A stretch of DNA of 64,000 nt from Paenibacillus tritici (GTDB lineage Bacteria > Bacillota > Bacilli > Paenibacillales > Paenibacillaceae), in contig NZ_JABMKX010000003.1 of the NCBI RefSeq assembly GCF_013204885.1, positions 248,001-312,000 of the forward strand. The letters run 5' to 3'. Positions 56,980 through 64,000 of the stretch are shown one piece after another; the stretch's first letter is position 1, and the number at the start of each line of letters is the position of its first letter. The translations under genes and the position numbers were made by a program. The notes beneath the pieces are model-generated. The model ran no database searches and was not told the origin of the DNA. It saw nothing but the letters and a program-made list of their open reading frames with translations.

Positions 56980-59280
56980 TTAACGGCTAACCGCACCGTT
57001 CTTCTCTCTTACCAGAACCGCAGCCTTCACCATATTGCGCAGTGCCGCTGTAGTCTCCTCCCAGCCCCGCGTCTTCAGTCCGCAGTCGGGATTAATCCAG
57101 AACTGCTGGACATCCAGCACGCGCAGCGCACGTTCGATAGCCGAAGTCATCTCCTCTACAACAGGTACGCGCGGACTGTGGATATCATACACACCGAGTC
57201 CGATGCCTTTATCATACTCCTGCTCCTCGAAGCTGACGATCAGCTCCCCATGGCTGCGCGAGGTCTCAATCGAGATCACATCCGCATCCATGGCAGAGAT
57301 CGAACCGATCATGTCATTGAATTCACTGTAGCACATATGCGTGTGCACCTGGGTTGTATCCTTGACATGGTTCGTGGCCGTCCGGAAGGACTTCACCGCC
57401 CAGTTCAGGTAGTATTCGTGATCTCTCGCCTTCAGCGGCAAGCCTTCGCGGATGGCCGGCTCGTCGACCTGGATCATCTCGATGCCTGCCTCCTCCAGTG
57501 CAGATACTTCATGGCGCAGGGCAAGGGCGATTTGTCCCGCCACCGCCTCGCGGCTGAGATCGTCCCGGACAAACGACCAGTTCAGGATTGTGACCGGACC
57601 GGTCAGCATTCCCTTGACAGGCAGCTTCGTCAGCGACTGGGCATATAGACTTTCCTTGACGGTCATCGGCTCGATAAAAGCAACATCGGCATAGATAACC
57701 GGCGGCTTCACGCAGCGTGAGCCATATGACTGAACCCAGCCGCCTGCGGTGAAGAGATAACCGGCCAGCTTCTCTCCGAAGAACTCCACCATATCCGTGC
57801 GCTCGAATTCACCGTGTACCAGCACATCCAGTCCAAGCTCCTCCTGCAGAGTAATGGCTTCGGCAATCTGGCGTTTGATGAACAAGTCATAACGCTCCTG
57901 GTTCCAGACTCCCTTGCGCCATTTCAGGCGGGCCTGGCGGACTTCGGCGGTCTGCGGGAAGCTGCCGATGGTTGTTGTCGGCAGCAGCGGCAGGCGCCAC
58001 TTCTCCTGCTGAACCTTGACGCGCTCTGCAAAGGGAAGGCTGCGGCGGTCCGGCAGCTGTGCCAGGGAACGCACCTGCTCTGCTACATCCTCACGCCCGC
58101 GCTCTGGAAGGGCGCGGAATACAGCCAGCACCTCACGGCTGCGGTCCAGCTCAGCGGCGTAACGCTCTTTCCCTTCGCTTGCGGCTGCCGCAATAAGCAC
58201 CAGCTCCGCAAGCTTCTCATTGGCGAACGCCAAGGCATTCTTAACCGCTGTCTTGAGCTTAGCCTCTCCTTCAACCGTGACCGGAACATGCAGCAGGCTG
58301 GAGGCTGGCTGGAGAATCAGCCGCTCCTGAGGCACATATTGCTGCAGCTTGGCAACGAGCTCCAGCTTGGCATCAATATCTGCCCGCCAGATGTTGCGGC
58401 CGTCAAGAATACCGGCGCCGAGCGTCTTATCCTGCGGCCAGCCCAGGCGTGCAACCGACTCCAGATTCTTGCCGCCGTCATGGACGAGATCAAGGCCAAT
58501 CCCCTGCACCGGCAGTGCGAGCAGCGCTTCAAGCGGCTCCGCAGCTTCAAAATACGTCTGCAGCATAATGTTAAGGCCTGGCACAGCGGCGCTGATGCCG
58601 CCGTAGATGTTCTCCAAGAGAGCGATCTCCTCTGCGGTCAAGCCGGTCACTATAGCCGGTTCATCAATCTGTACCCATGCGACTCCCTCTGCCTGCAGCT
58701 CCTGCAGCAGCTGTACATACAGCGGGAGGAAACGTGCAGCAACGGCTGCGATGTCTGCGGCCGGGAAGCCTTTGGACAGCTTAAGGAAGGTATAAAGTCC
58801 GACTATAACCGGTTTGCCCTCGATGCCTGCCCGCTCTTTGGCGAAACGGTAAGCGGCCAGCGGCTTATTCTCTGTCAGCGCAGGGGTTAGACTGCCGATC
58901 TCGGGAACGATGTAATGGTAATTCGTATTGAACCATTTGGTCATCTCGCAGGCTGTAGCCCCGGCATTCCCGCGGGCCATGGCAAAGTATAGGTCAAGCG
59001 GAATCTCGCCGCCCTTATATCCGTAACGCGCCGGTACTATACCGAACATCGCGGCAGTATCCAGTACATGATCATAGAAGGTGAAGTCCCCCACAGGAAT
59101 CAGATCAATTCCAGCCTGCTGCTGGGTCTGCAAATGCTGAAGCTGAATCTCCTCCATCTGCGAGCGGAAGCTCTGCTCATCAATTTTACCGGCCCAATAG
59201 GCTTCCAGCAGTTTCTTCCATTCACGGTTCTTGCCGATTCTCGGATAACCGAGGCTGCTTGTCTTTAATCCCTTGCTCAT
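56980..59280 (-). CDS. metE: cobalamin-independent methionine synthase
   Basis: 766 residues, the usual MetE length. The N-terminal barrel begins SSLGYPRIGKNREWKKLLEAYW. The C-terminal catalytic barrel carries the zinc ligands in THMCYSEF (His and Cys), a Glu in the following strand, and INPDCGLKTRGWEE (Cys). It transfers the methyl group from 5-methyltetrahydropteroyl-polyglutamate to homocysteine. I find no SAM riboswitch or T-box in its short upstream region, so its control is not visible. Confidence 0.97.
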   Translation of the reverse strand: MSKGLKTSSLGYPRIGKNREWKKLLEAYWAGKIDEQSFRSQMEEIQLQHLQTQQQAGIDLIPVGDFTFYDHVLDTAAMFGIVPARYGYKGGEIPLDLYFAMARGNAGATACEMTKWFNTNYHYIVPEIGSLTPALTENKPLAAYRFAKERAGIEGKPVIVGLYTFLKLSKGFPAADIAAVAARFLPLYVQLLQELQAEGVAWVQIDEPAIVTGLTAEEIALLENIYGGISAAVPGLNIMLQTYFEAAEPLEALLALPVQGIGLDLVHDGGKNLESVARLGWPQDKTLGAGILDGRNIWRADIDAKLELVAKLQQYVPQERLILQPASSLLHVPVTVEGEAKLKTAVKNALAFANEKLAELVLIAAAASEGKERYAAELDRSREVLAVFRALPERGREDVAEQVRSLAQLPDRRSLPFAERVKVQQEKWRLPLLPTTTIGSFPQTAEVRQARLKWRKGVWNQERYDLFIKRQIAEAITLQEELGLDVLVHGEFERTDMVEFFGEKLAGYLFTAGGWVQSYGSRCVKPPVIYADVAFIEPMTVKESLYAQSLTKLPVKGMLTGPVTILNWSFVRDDLSREAVAGQIALALRHEVSALEEAGIEMIQVDEPAIREGLPLKARDHEYYLNWAVKSFRTATNHVKDTTQVHTHMCYSEFNDMIGSISAMDADVISIETSRSHGELIVSFEEQEYDKGIGLGVYDIHSPRVPVVEEMTSAIERALRVLDVQQFWINPDCGLKTRGWEETTAALRNMVKAAVLVREKNGAVSR

Positions 59281-59415
59281 AGGTGTCCACTCCTCTTATA
59301 TTGTTCTTTCGCTTATGCCTGTAACCCTTAATCTGATGCCATCTTACTGCACGGATCCCGCGCCCGGCAACAGATTCCGGCGATTCCAGTTATACAGATT
59401 CCCTATAGCGGAACA

Positions 59416-59452
59416 GCAAAAAGCCGCACTCTCCACGAAGGAGGTGCAGCTT
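59416..59452 (-). terminator. uppP terminator
   Basis: AAGCTGCACCTCC pairs with GGAGAGTGCGGCTT (one mismatch), then TTTTG on the minus strand. Confidence 0.78.
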
Positions 59453-59473
59453 AAGCTGTCCGTACCGCCCGAA

Positions 59474-60334
59474 TCAGAACCAGACCAGATAGACCACACC
59501 TGCAAGTACAATCCGGTAGATCGCGAAGGGCAGCAGCTTGACCCGGTTGATCAGCTTCAGGAAGAAACGCATCGACACCAGCGCGAACACGAAGGCGCTG
59601 ATGAAGCCGGCAACGAAGAACGGCAAGGCGTCCAGCGTGAAGTACTGCCAGTTCTTCAGCAGGGAGATCAGGCTGGCTCCGGCCATAATAGGCACGGCCA
59701 TAATGAAGGTGAAATCGGCCGCCGCCCGGTGGCTCATGCCCAGCAAAACACCGCCTGAGATCGTCGATCCCGAACGCGAGAAGCCCGGCCACAGGGAGAT
59801 ACACTGGATCAATCCGACCGATAGCGCCTGCCTATATGTAATTTGATCGACACTCTCTGTGGTGGTGATTCTAGGTGCAAACCGGTCGGCACAGATCATA
59901 AATATAGCCCCGACCACAAGTCCAATCAGTACGGTAGAGGTGGAGAACAGATGTTCATCAATATAATCCTCTAACAGAAAACCGAAGATTCCGGCAGGAA
60001 TCAGTCCTACAATGACCTGAGCCAGCTTCAGCCGGCCTTCGGCAGGTGCCGGGGGCTGTCCTTCAGGGACTACTGCCAGTTCCTTGCGGCTTAATCTCTT
60101 CAGCCCGAGCAGATCAATGAACCGGTTACGGAAGATGATCACTACCGCCAGAATGGAGCCGAGCTGAATCACTACTTTGAACGTGTTCGCCGTATACTTT
60201 CCCAGGAACTCCTGGGATTTGAGCCACATATCATCCACGATGATCATGTGGCCCGTCGAGGATACCGGAGCAAATTCGGTAAGGCCTTCTACAATTCCCA
60301 ATATAATTGCTTTGACAATGGTCAACAGCTCCAT
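59474..60334 (-). CDS. uppP: undecaprenyl-diphosphatase
   Basis: 286 residues from MELLTIV (AAAGGAGG upstream; the frame extends 14 codons further). Seven to eight membrane helices. Catalytic motif EGLTEFAPVSSTGH carries E16, E20 and H29. The second motif GFSRSGSTISGG carries the catalytic Arg. It recycles undecaprenyl pyrophosphate for cell-wall synthesis and gives some bacitracin resistance. Confidence 0.95.
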   Translation of the reverse strand: MELLTIVKAIILGIVEGLTEFAPVSSTGHMIIVDDMWLKSQEFLGKYTANTFKVVIQLGSILAVVIIFRNRFIDLLGLKRLSRKELAVVPEGQPPAPAEGRLKLAQVIVGLIPAGIFGFLLEDYIDEHLFSTSTVLIGLVVGAIFMICADRFAPRITTTESVDQITYRQALSVGLIQCISLWPGFSRSGSTISGGVLLGMSHRAAADFTFIMAVPIMAGASLISLLKNWQYFTLDALPFFVAGFISAFVFALVSMRFFLKLINRVKLLPFAIYRIVLAGVVYLVWF

Positions 60335-60471
60335 GGTTATCCTCCTTTGATTGGTCTTCTTAATAACTGTAAACATCCACAGCTATTTCTGAAACTTACA
60401 ATTTTCCCGGCAGAACCACTATTGCTCCCGGAGCATACATCATACTAAAAGAAGATTAGCGGGGTGTACGC

Positions 60472-60747
60472 ATGGTATTCACGGTTATGCAGCTGATTGG
60501 CGGCATTATACTCTCTGTAGGCTGGATTCCACAGATTGTACAGATAATCAAGACCAAGTCTGTCGCAGACCTTAGCCTGAAGTCCTACCTGCTGATGCTG
60601 CTGGGCATCCTACTAATGGAAGCTTATGCGGTTCAATTGGCCGCGCAGGGGGTTGGACTTGCTTTTCTGATCACCAATTCCCTGTCGCTGGCAGTTGTGT
60701 CCATGGTTGTCCTTCTGATTCTCCGCTACCGGACCCGCAGCAAATAG
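60472..60747 (+). CDS. PQ-loop (SemiSWEET-like) membrane protein
   Basis: 91 residues with three membrane helices and the PQ motif in GGIILSVGWIPQIVQIIKTKSVADLSLKSY. This is the size of bacterial SemiSWEET half-transporters that dimerise to move small sugars. The cargo is unknown. Divergent from uppP. Confidence 0.85.
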   Translation: MVFTVMQLIGGIILSVGWIPQIVQIIKTKSVADLSLKSYLLMLLGILLMEAYAVQLAAQGVGLAFLITNSLSLAVVSMVVLLILRYRTRSK

Positions 60748-60825
60748 AGCAATACTGTACCTGCGTTCCGGCCCGATGTGCGATATACTTTCTATAAGAA
60801 GTGAGCGATTGGGAGGTTCAGTGTA

Positions 60826-61560
60826 ATGAAGCAGAATAAATATGATGACTCGGGTTTCTTTGAGAATTACAGCTTAATGCCGCGCTCCACGGGCGGACTG
60901 GAGTCTGCCGGAGAATGGGATACCTTCCGCGGGATGCTGCCTGAGCTGTCAGGCCAGCGGGTACTGGATCTCGGCTGCGGCTTCGGCTGGCACTGCCGGT
61001 ATGCCCGGGAGCAGGGAGCTGTTTCTGTGGTGGGCATAGATCTCTCCGCCAATATGCTGGAGCGCGCTAGAGCCATGACCAGCGATCCGAAGATTGAGTA
61101 TCTTCAGCTGGCGATTGAGGATGCCGCCTTTGGCGCAGATTCATATGATACCGTTATCAGCTCGCTGGCAATTCACTATATTGAAGACTTCGGCAGTCTC
61201 TGCCGCCAGGTGCAGCATTGCCTGAAGACCGGAGGAGCCTTCGTATTCTCGGTCGAGCATCCAATCTACACCGCGCTGGCTGCGCAGGATTGGCACTACA
61301 GCCCGGACGGGGAGAAGCAGCATTGGCCTGTGGACAACTATCATCTGGAGGGGCTGCGGCAGGCCAACTTCCTCGATCATGAAGTGGCCAAATACCACCG
61401 GACCACCGCCACCTACCTAAATACGCTGATAGATTCCGGCTTCACCTTGAAGCGAATATCGGAGCTGCAGCCTACGCCTGAAATGCTGGAGAAGAATGCA
61501 GCCTGGCAGGAGGAGACCCGGCGTCCGATGTTCCTGCTGCTGTCTGCGGTGAAGCTGTAA
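60826..61560 (+). CDS. class I SAM-dependent methyltransferase
   Basis: 244 residues. SAM motif I VLDLGCGFGWHCRYA (about 45-59), acidic end of strand 2 in VVGIDLSANMLERAR, motif IV VISSLAIHYIED. The acceptor is not indicated; it resembles small-molecule methyltransferases of the UbiE/Methyltransf_11 group. Confidence 0.88.
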   Translation: MKQNKYDDSGFFENYSLMPRSTGGLESAGEWDTFRGMLPELSGQRVLDLGCGFGWHCRYAREQGAVSVVGIDLSANMLERARAMTSDPKIEYLQLAIEDAAFGADSYDTVISSLAIHYIEDFGSLCRQVQHCLKTGGAFVFSVEHPIYTALAAQDWHYSPDGEKQHWPVDNYHLEGLRQANFLDHEVAKYHRTTATYLNTLIDSGFTLKRISELQPTPEMLEKNAAWQEETRRPMFLLLSAVKL

Positions 61561-61612
61561 CGAACAGGAAGCTTATGTGCTGCGGGGATGGTACCGTTTC
61601 GGCAGGTTTTTC

Positions 61613-61654
61613 ACAAAAAAAAGACCAGCCGGACTTAAGGTCCGCTGACCTTTG
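61613..61654 (-). terminator. terminator of the yitT-like gene
   Basis: AAAGGTCAGCGGAC pairs with GTCCGGCTGGTCTTT (two G-T pairs, one bulge), followed by T8 on the minus strand. Confidence 0.85.
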
Positions 61655-61677
61655 ATCATCCCCGCGTATTACGGAGT

Positions 61678-62364
61678 TTACACTGCATTGTTTACATTAA
61701 CCTTGTTATCCTGAGTCTTGGCTAGTGCGGACTGAATCTTCGGTGCTTTGACCCGCTTCGGTCTGCCCAGAGAAGTTGTAAAAGTGATTACATAACCGGC
61801 GACTACTACAGCCATCACTGTATACAAGGTTTCTCTTACAGGCATATAGAAAAGGGACAATGCCAGTACGATTACATCCATCAGGATAAATACGGTTCCC
61901 ACCTTAATTCCCTTCCACTCACTGATCAGCAGCGACAGAATATCGTCACCGCCGCTCGCCCCGCCGCCTCGCAGGACCATTCCCGCTCCAAGACCTGTCA
62001 GTACACCGGACAACAGTGCCGCAACCGGCAAGTTATCCTGCAGATCAATCACCCATCCGGAATAACGTTCCATCAGTCCGTAGAATACCGTGAAGGCTAT
62101 GACGGAGATGAACGTGTTCACCACGAAGGATTTTCCTTTGAAGATGATTGCGATTAAGAGTACTGGAATGTCCAGGACCAGAATGGTTAGTGATGGCGAA
62201 ATCCCCAGTACATACTTGCCTAGCAGCGACAAACCTACGAATCCGCCTTCGGTCAAGTGGTTCTGATAATTGATGTGATAATACGTAAATGCAAGCAATA
62301 ATGTTCCAGACAAAATAACAGCTAGTCGAAGCGGCAAACCCATGCCACTGTCTTGTTTCCTCAT
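61678..62364 (-). CDS. YitT-family membrane protein
   Basis: 228 residues from MRKQDSG. Five to six membrane helices; the family core runs EGGFVGLSLLGKYVLGISPSL...GAGMVLRGGGASGGDDILSLL. The cytosolic DUF2179 domain found in many YitT proteins is absent; the C-terminus is a short charged tail. Function unknown, probably transport. AAGGGG lies about 11 nt upstream. An in-frame GTG at 62406 overlaps the end of an upstream ORF and is less likely. Its 258-nt leader contains that upstream ORF. Confidence 0.85.
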   Translation of the reverse strand: MRKQDSGMGLPLRLAVILSGTLLLAFTYYHINYQNHLTEGGFVGLSLLGKYVLGISPSLTILVLDIPVLLIAIIFKGKSFVVNTFISVIAFTVFYGLMERYSGWVIDLQDNLPVAALLSGVLTGLGAGMVLRGGGASGGDDILSLLISEWKGIKVGTVFILMDVIVLALSLFYMPVRETLYTVMAVVVAGYVITFTTSLGRPKRVKAPKIQSALAKTQDNKVNVNNAV

Positions 62365-62393
62365 ACTCGGTCTCCCCTTATCGTAAATGGCGG

Positions 62394-62450
62394 CTAGACG
62401 TCCCACCAGCCTCTACGACGGGTTAAACCGGAGGTGTTGCTCCTTCGCAT
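62394..62450 (-). CDS. 18-codon upstream ORF in the yitT leader
   Basis: ATG to TAG, peptide MRRSNTSGLTRRRGWWDV, with AAGGGGAG 6 nt before the ATG, as good as sites of real genes here. It ends 30 nt before the yitT-like start. The run RRRGWW uses three Arg and two Trp codons just before the end, which could pause ribosomes. A GGAG/CTCC hairpin spans its first codons. It may be a leader peptide controlling the membrane protein. I know of no described family with this peptide. Confidence 0.55.
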   Translation of the reverse strand: MRRSNTSGLTRRRGWWDV

Positions 62451-62551
62451 ACAATACTCCCCTTCCCTCGCAGAGACGGCCTCGTCAATGAACAACGATT
62501 CGCGCACATTCTACAGGGAAGCTAAGTGTAAGACAGATCATAACGTTTCCA

Positions 62552-62581
62552 AATCGTCCTTTGGGGAATCGTCCTTCGGGG
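62552..62581 (-). repeat. tandem 15-bp direct repeat in the yitT leader
   Basis: AATCGTCCTTTGGGG (62552-62566) is followed without gap by AATCGTCCTTCGGGG (62567-62581), one mismatch. It lies between the predicted start site and the upstream ORF. Confidence 0.75.
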
Positions 62582-62628
62582 ACACATGGTATCCTGATCC
62601 TTTCTTTAGTTTGATATGTTCTGAATAG

Positions 62629-62657
62629 ATTATACCACGCGGAGGGGCCATTCTAAA
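62629..62657 (-). promoter_or_regulatory. promoter of the yitT leader
   Basis: Extended -10 TGGTATAAT (TATAAT at 62634-62629) with TTTAGA 17 bp upstream (62657-62652). It predicts a start near 62622 and a leader of about 258 nt. Confidence 0.7.
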
Positions 62658-62680
62658 CAGTTTCCAGCAAAAATGGGCAA

Positions 62681-63181
62681 TCAGCCCTGATGCCGGAGCA
62701 GACGGTTGACGGTCTCGCGGCGGACACCGATCAGTTGTCCGATCTCTTCCTGTGTCAGCAGATCTGTTAGCTGGGCGCCATGTGAATATTCAGTCAGCCA
62801 GCGGGTCAGCAGGGCCATCCGCTCCCCGGGCGTTCCAACCGTGAGATGGTCGAGCCTCGTCTGCATGAACCGGACCTTCTCCTGAAGCAGGAGGGCGACC
62901 TCCATCACCTTATCGGGGTCCTCGCGCAGCTCGCGGTACCACTCCGCAGCCGGAATGAGCTCGACTTCACTTTTCATCATCGCCACTGCTGTGCCATGCG
63001 CCTCCTTCGGCGAAATGAGGGAATGATGCGGGACCGTCTCACCCGGGTATAGCAGGTTGAACAGTACCATGTTCCCGTTCTCATGCAGTCTCGTGACCTT
63101 GAACAGCCCGCTCTTGACCTTGAACAGGTTCTGGCCGCCATCTCCCTGCCGGAACAAGACTTCACCTCTGTGCAGAATCAT
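62681..63181 (-). CDS. short Crp/Fnr-family regulator
   Basis: 166 residues from MILHRGEV, chosen because AAAGGAG lies upstream; the frame extends 46 codons without a site. The beta-roll lacks its first strands (starts at LFRQGDGGQNLFKVKSGLFKVTR). The HTH ends almost at the recognition helix (QEEIGQLIGVRRETVNRLLRHQG), leaving no wing. No C-terminal cysteines, so not an Fe-S Fnr. Short members of this family exist, so it may still be functional. It lies 145 bp after the fructose PTS gene, across a terminator. Confidence 0.8.
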   Translation of the reverse strand: MILHRGEVLFRQGDGGQNLFKVKSGLFKVTRLHENGNMVLFNLLYPGETVPHHSLISPKEAHGTAVAMMKSEVELIPAAEWYRELREDPDKVMEVALLLQEKVRFMQTRLDHLTVGTPGERMALLTRWLTEYSHGAQLTDLLTQEEIGQLIGVRRETVNRLLRHQG

Positions 63182-63261
63182 TTCGCATTCTCCTTTACCT
63201 TCTCTGTATGTATACTTCTGATTATACCGAAATACGACAGTAAAATGGAGTGGCAAGCAAA

Positions 63262-63306
63262 GAAACCGCCGGGAAACAGATGAAATTCTCTGCTTCCCGG
63301 CGGTTC
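63262..63306 (-). terminator. terminator of the fructose PTS gene
   Basis: AACCGCCGGGAA pairs with TTTCCCGGCGGTT around a ~16-nt loop, then TCTTTG on the minus strand. Confidence 0.8.
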
Positions 63307-63325
63307 CGGGGATAGACATGATCTA

Positions 63326-64000
63326 TTATTTGGCCGCAATCGGCTTCTTCCAGAGTCCCAGCATCAGCCCGGAGATCACGGAACCGATGATTACGGCCAG
63401 CAGGAACAGCGCCGCATTGTTGGACAGGAAGGCTACGAATACCCCGCCATGCGGTGCGGGAACATTGAGATTCCACAATTGGGTAAGTCCGCCGGCCACC
63501 GCTGAACCAATGATGCAGGAGGTGAGCACCCGCAGCGGATCTGCCGCAGCGAACGGAATTGCTCCCTCAGTGATGAACGACAAGCCCAGTACATAATTCG
63601 TTAAACCGGATTTACGTTCAGTCTCGGTGAATTTGTTCTTGAAGAACGAGGTAGCCAGTGCAATCGCCAGCGGAGGCACCATCCCTCCGGCCATAACAGC
63701 AGCCATCATCAGTCCGTTCGTGTTGCCGCTGGAGGCGAATACGCCGATAGCGAAGGTATAAGCCGCTTTGTTGAACGGGCCGCCCATATCTATGGCCATC
63801 ATACCGCCAAGCACCAGGCCCAGCAGAACCTTGTTGCCTGTGCCCAGGTGATTCAGCGTATCTATCATCCCTGTATTGATCCAGCTGAATACCGGATTGA
63901 GCAGATATAACATGACTGCCCCGGTAATCAGCAGGCTGAACACCGGATACAGAAGGATCGGCTTCAGACCGTCCAGGGTACGAGGCAGACCGGAGAAGGC
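63326..64000 (-). CDS. fruA: fructose-type PTS enzyme IIC (partial, start beyond window)
   Basis: The frame is open to the window edge, giving about 224 C-terminal residues with six or more membrane segments. Family motifs: LVLGGMMAIDMGGPFNKAAYTF, SFITEGAIPFAAADPLRV and PHGGVFV. These match the C-terminal membrane domain of fructose-specific PTS proteins, which phosphorylate fructose during import. IIA and IIB domains, if fused, would be encoded outside the window. The short Crp-like regulator downstream may be related to its control. Confidence 0.92.
   Translation of the reverse strand, partial: AFSGLPRTLDGLKPILLYPVFSLLITGAVMLYLLNPVFSWINTGMIDTLNHLGTGNKVLLGLVLGGMMAIDMGGPFNKAAYTFAIGVFASSGNTNGLMMAAVMAGGMVPPLAIALATSFFKNKFTETERKSGLTNYVLGLSFITEGAIPFAAADPLRVLTSCIIGSAVAGGLTQLWNLNVPAPHGGVFVAFLSNNAALFLLAVIIGSVISGLMLGLWKKPIAAK

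Noticed and set aside
59281..59415. SAM riboswitch or T-box before metE
   Set aside because: The short region has neither the conserved SAM-I core words nor a TGGGTGGTA box; only the uppP terminator is clear.
62365..62640. M-box, c-di-AMP or yybP-type riboswitch in the yitT leader
   Set aside because: None of their conserved core words could be found; a small ORF explains the leader better.

Overview
The window looks like chromosome of a spore-forming Bacillota bacterium, most likely Paenibacillus. The evidence is strong AGGAGG-type ribosome sites, a methionyl T-box leader, Bacillus-type Zur, MntR and Fnr regulators, a spore photoproduct lyase, a small DUF1540 protein, copper-amine-oxidase-type stalk proteins, and sugar ABC operons paired with YesM/YesN-like two-component systems. 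Most genes lie on the minus strand. There are no rRNA or tRNA genes, no phage and no CRISPR array.

Layout. 1-12.4 kb: tail of an unknown gene, a patatin-like lipase, a GHL10 glycosidase, mntR, splB, ccdA, the zinc importer znuA-znuC-(gap)-znuB, metG behind a T-box, and zur-yidD. 12.4-21 kb: a large stalk/PKD surface protein, then an operon of sugar-binding lipoprotein, two permeases, sensor kinase and AraC-type regulator. 21-27.1 kb: the anaerobic fermentation set pflA, pflB, adhE. 27.5-42.2 kb: a second sugar ABC transporter with its own kinase/regulator, two small-molecule hydrolases, an acetyltransferase, a beta-phosphoglucomutase and two tandem GH65 phosphorylases, which together look like alpha-glucobiose uptake and phosphorolysis. 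42.6-50.2 kb: fnr, a Nudix hydrolase, an NAD(P)-binding protein, the nitrite reductase operon nirB-nirD-nirC, a lipoprotein and the Fe-S repair protein Ric/ScdA. 50.4-64 kb: mixed housekeeping genes, namely an HxlR regulator, Gfo/Idh/MocA oxidoreductase, VTT membrane protein, MsrAB, DUF4349 lipoprotein, DUF1540 protein, metE, uppP, a PQ-loop protein, a methyltransferase, a YitT protein, a short Crp-like regulator and the start of a fructose PTS gene cut by the window edge.

Two regulatory circuits can be read from the DNA. First, fnr lies in the same window as three promoters (nirB, pflB, adhE) that carry TGTGA-N6-TCACA boxes centred 34.5-35.5 bp upstream of the last base of a good -10 element, the class II activator position. 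At nirB and pflB a second box lies exactly 21 bp further upstream. Second, zur is near znuA, whose promoter has one Zur-like box in the -35/-10 spacer and another covering the predicted start site.

The least explained parts are the structured repeats that split the znu operon, a dispersed intergenic repeat with three copies in the window, an 18-codon upstream ORF in the yitT leader, a NirD whose Rieske cysteines are both replaced, and an attenuator-like hairpin ahead of the GH65 operon. No clearly new multi-gene system such as a defence island or biosynthetic cluster is visible.
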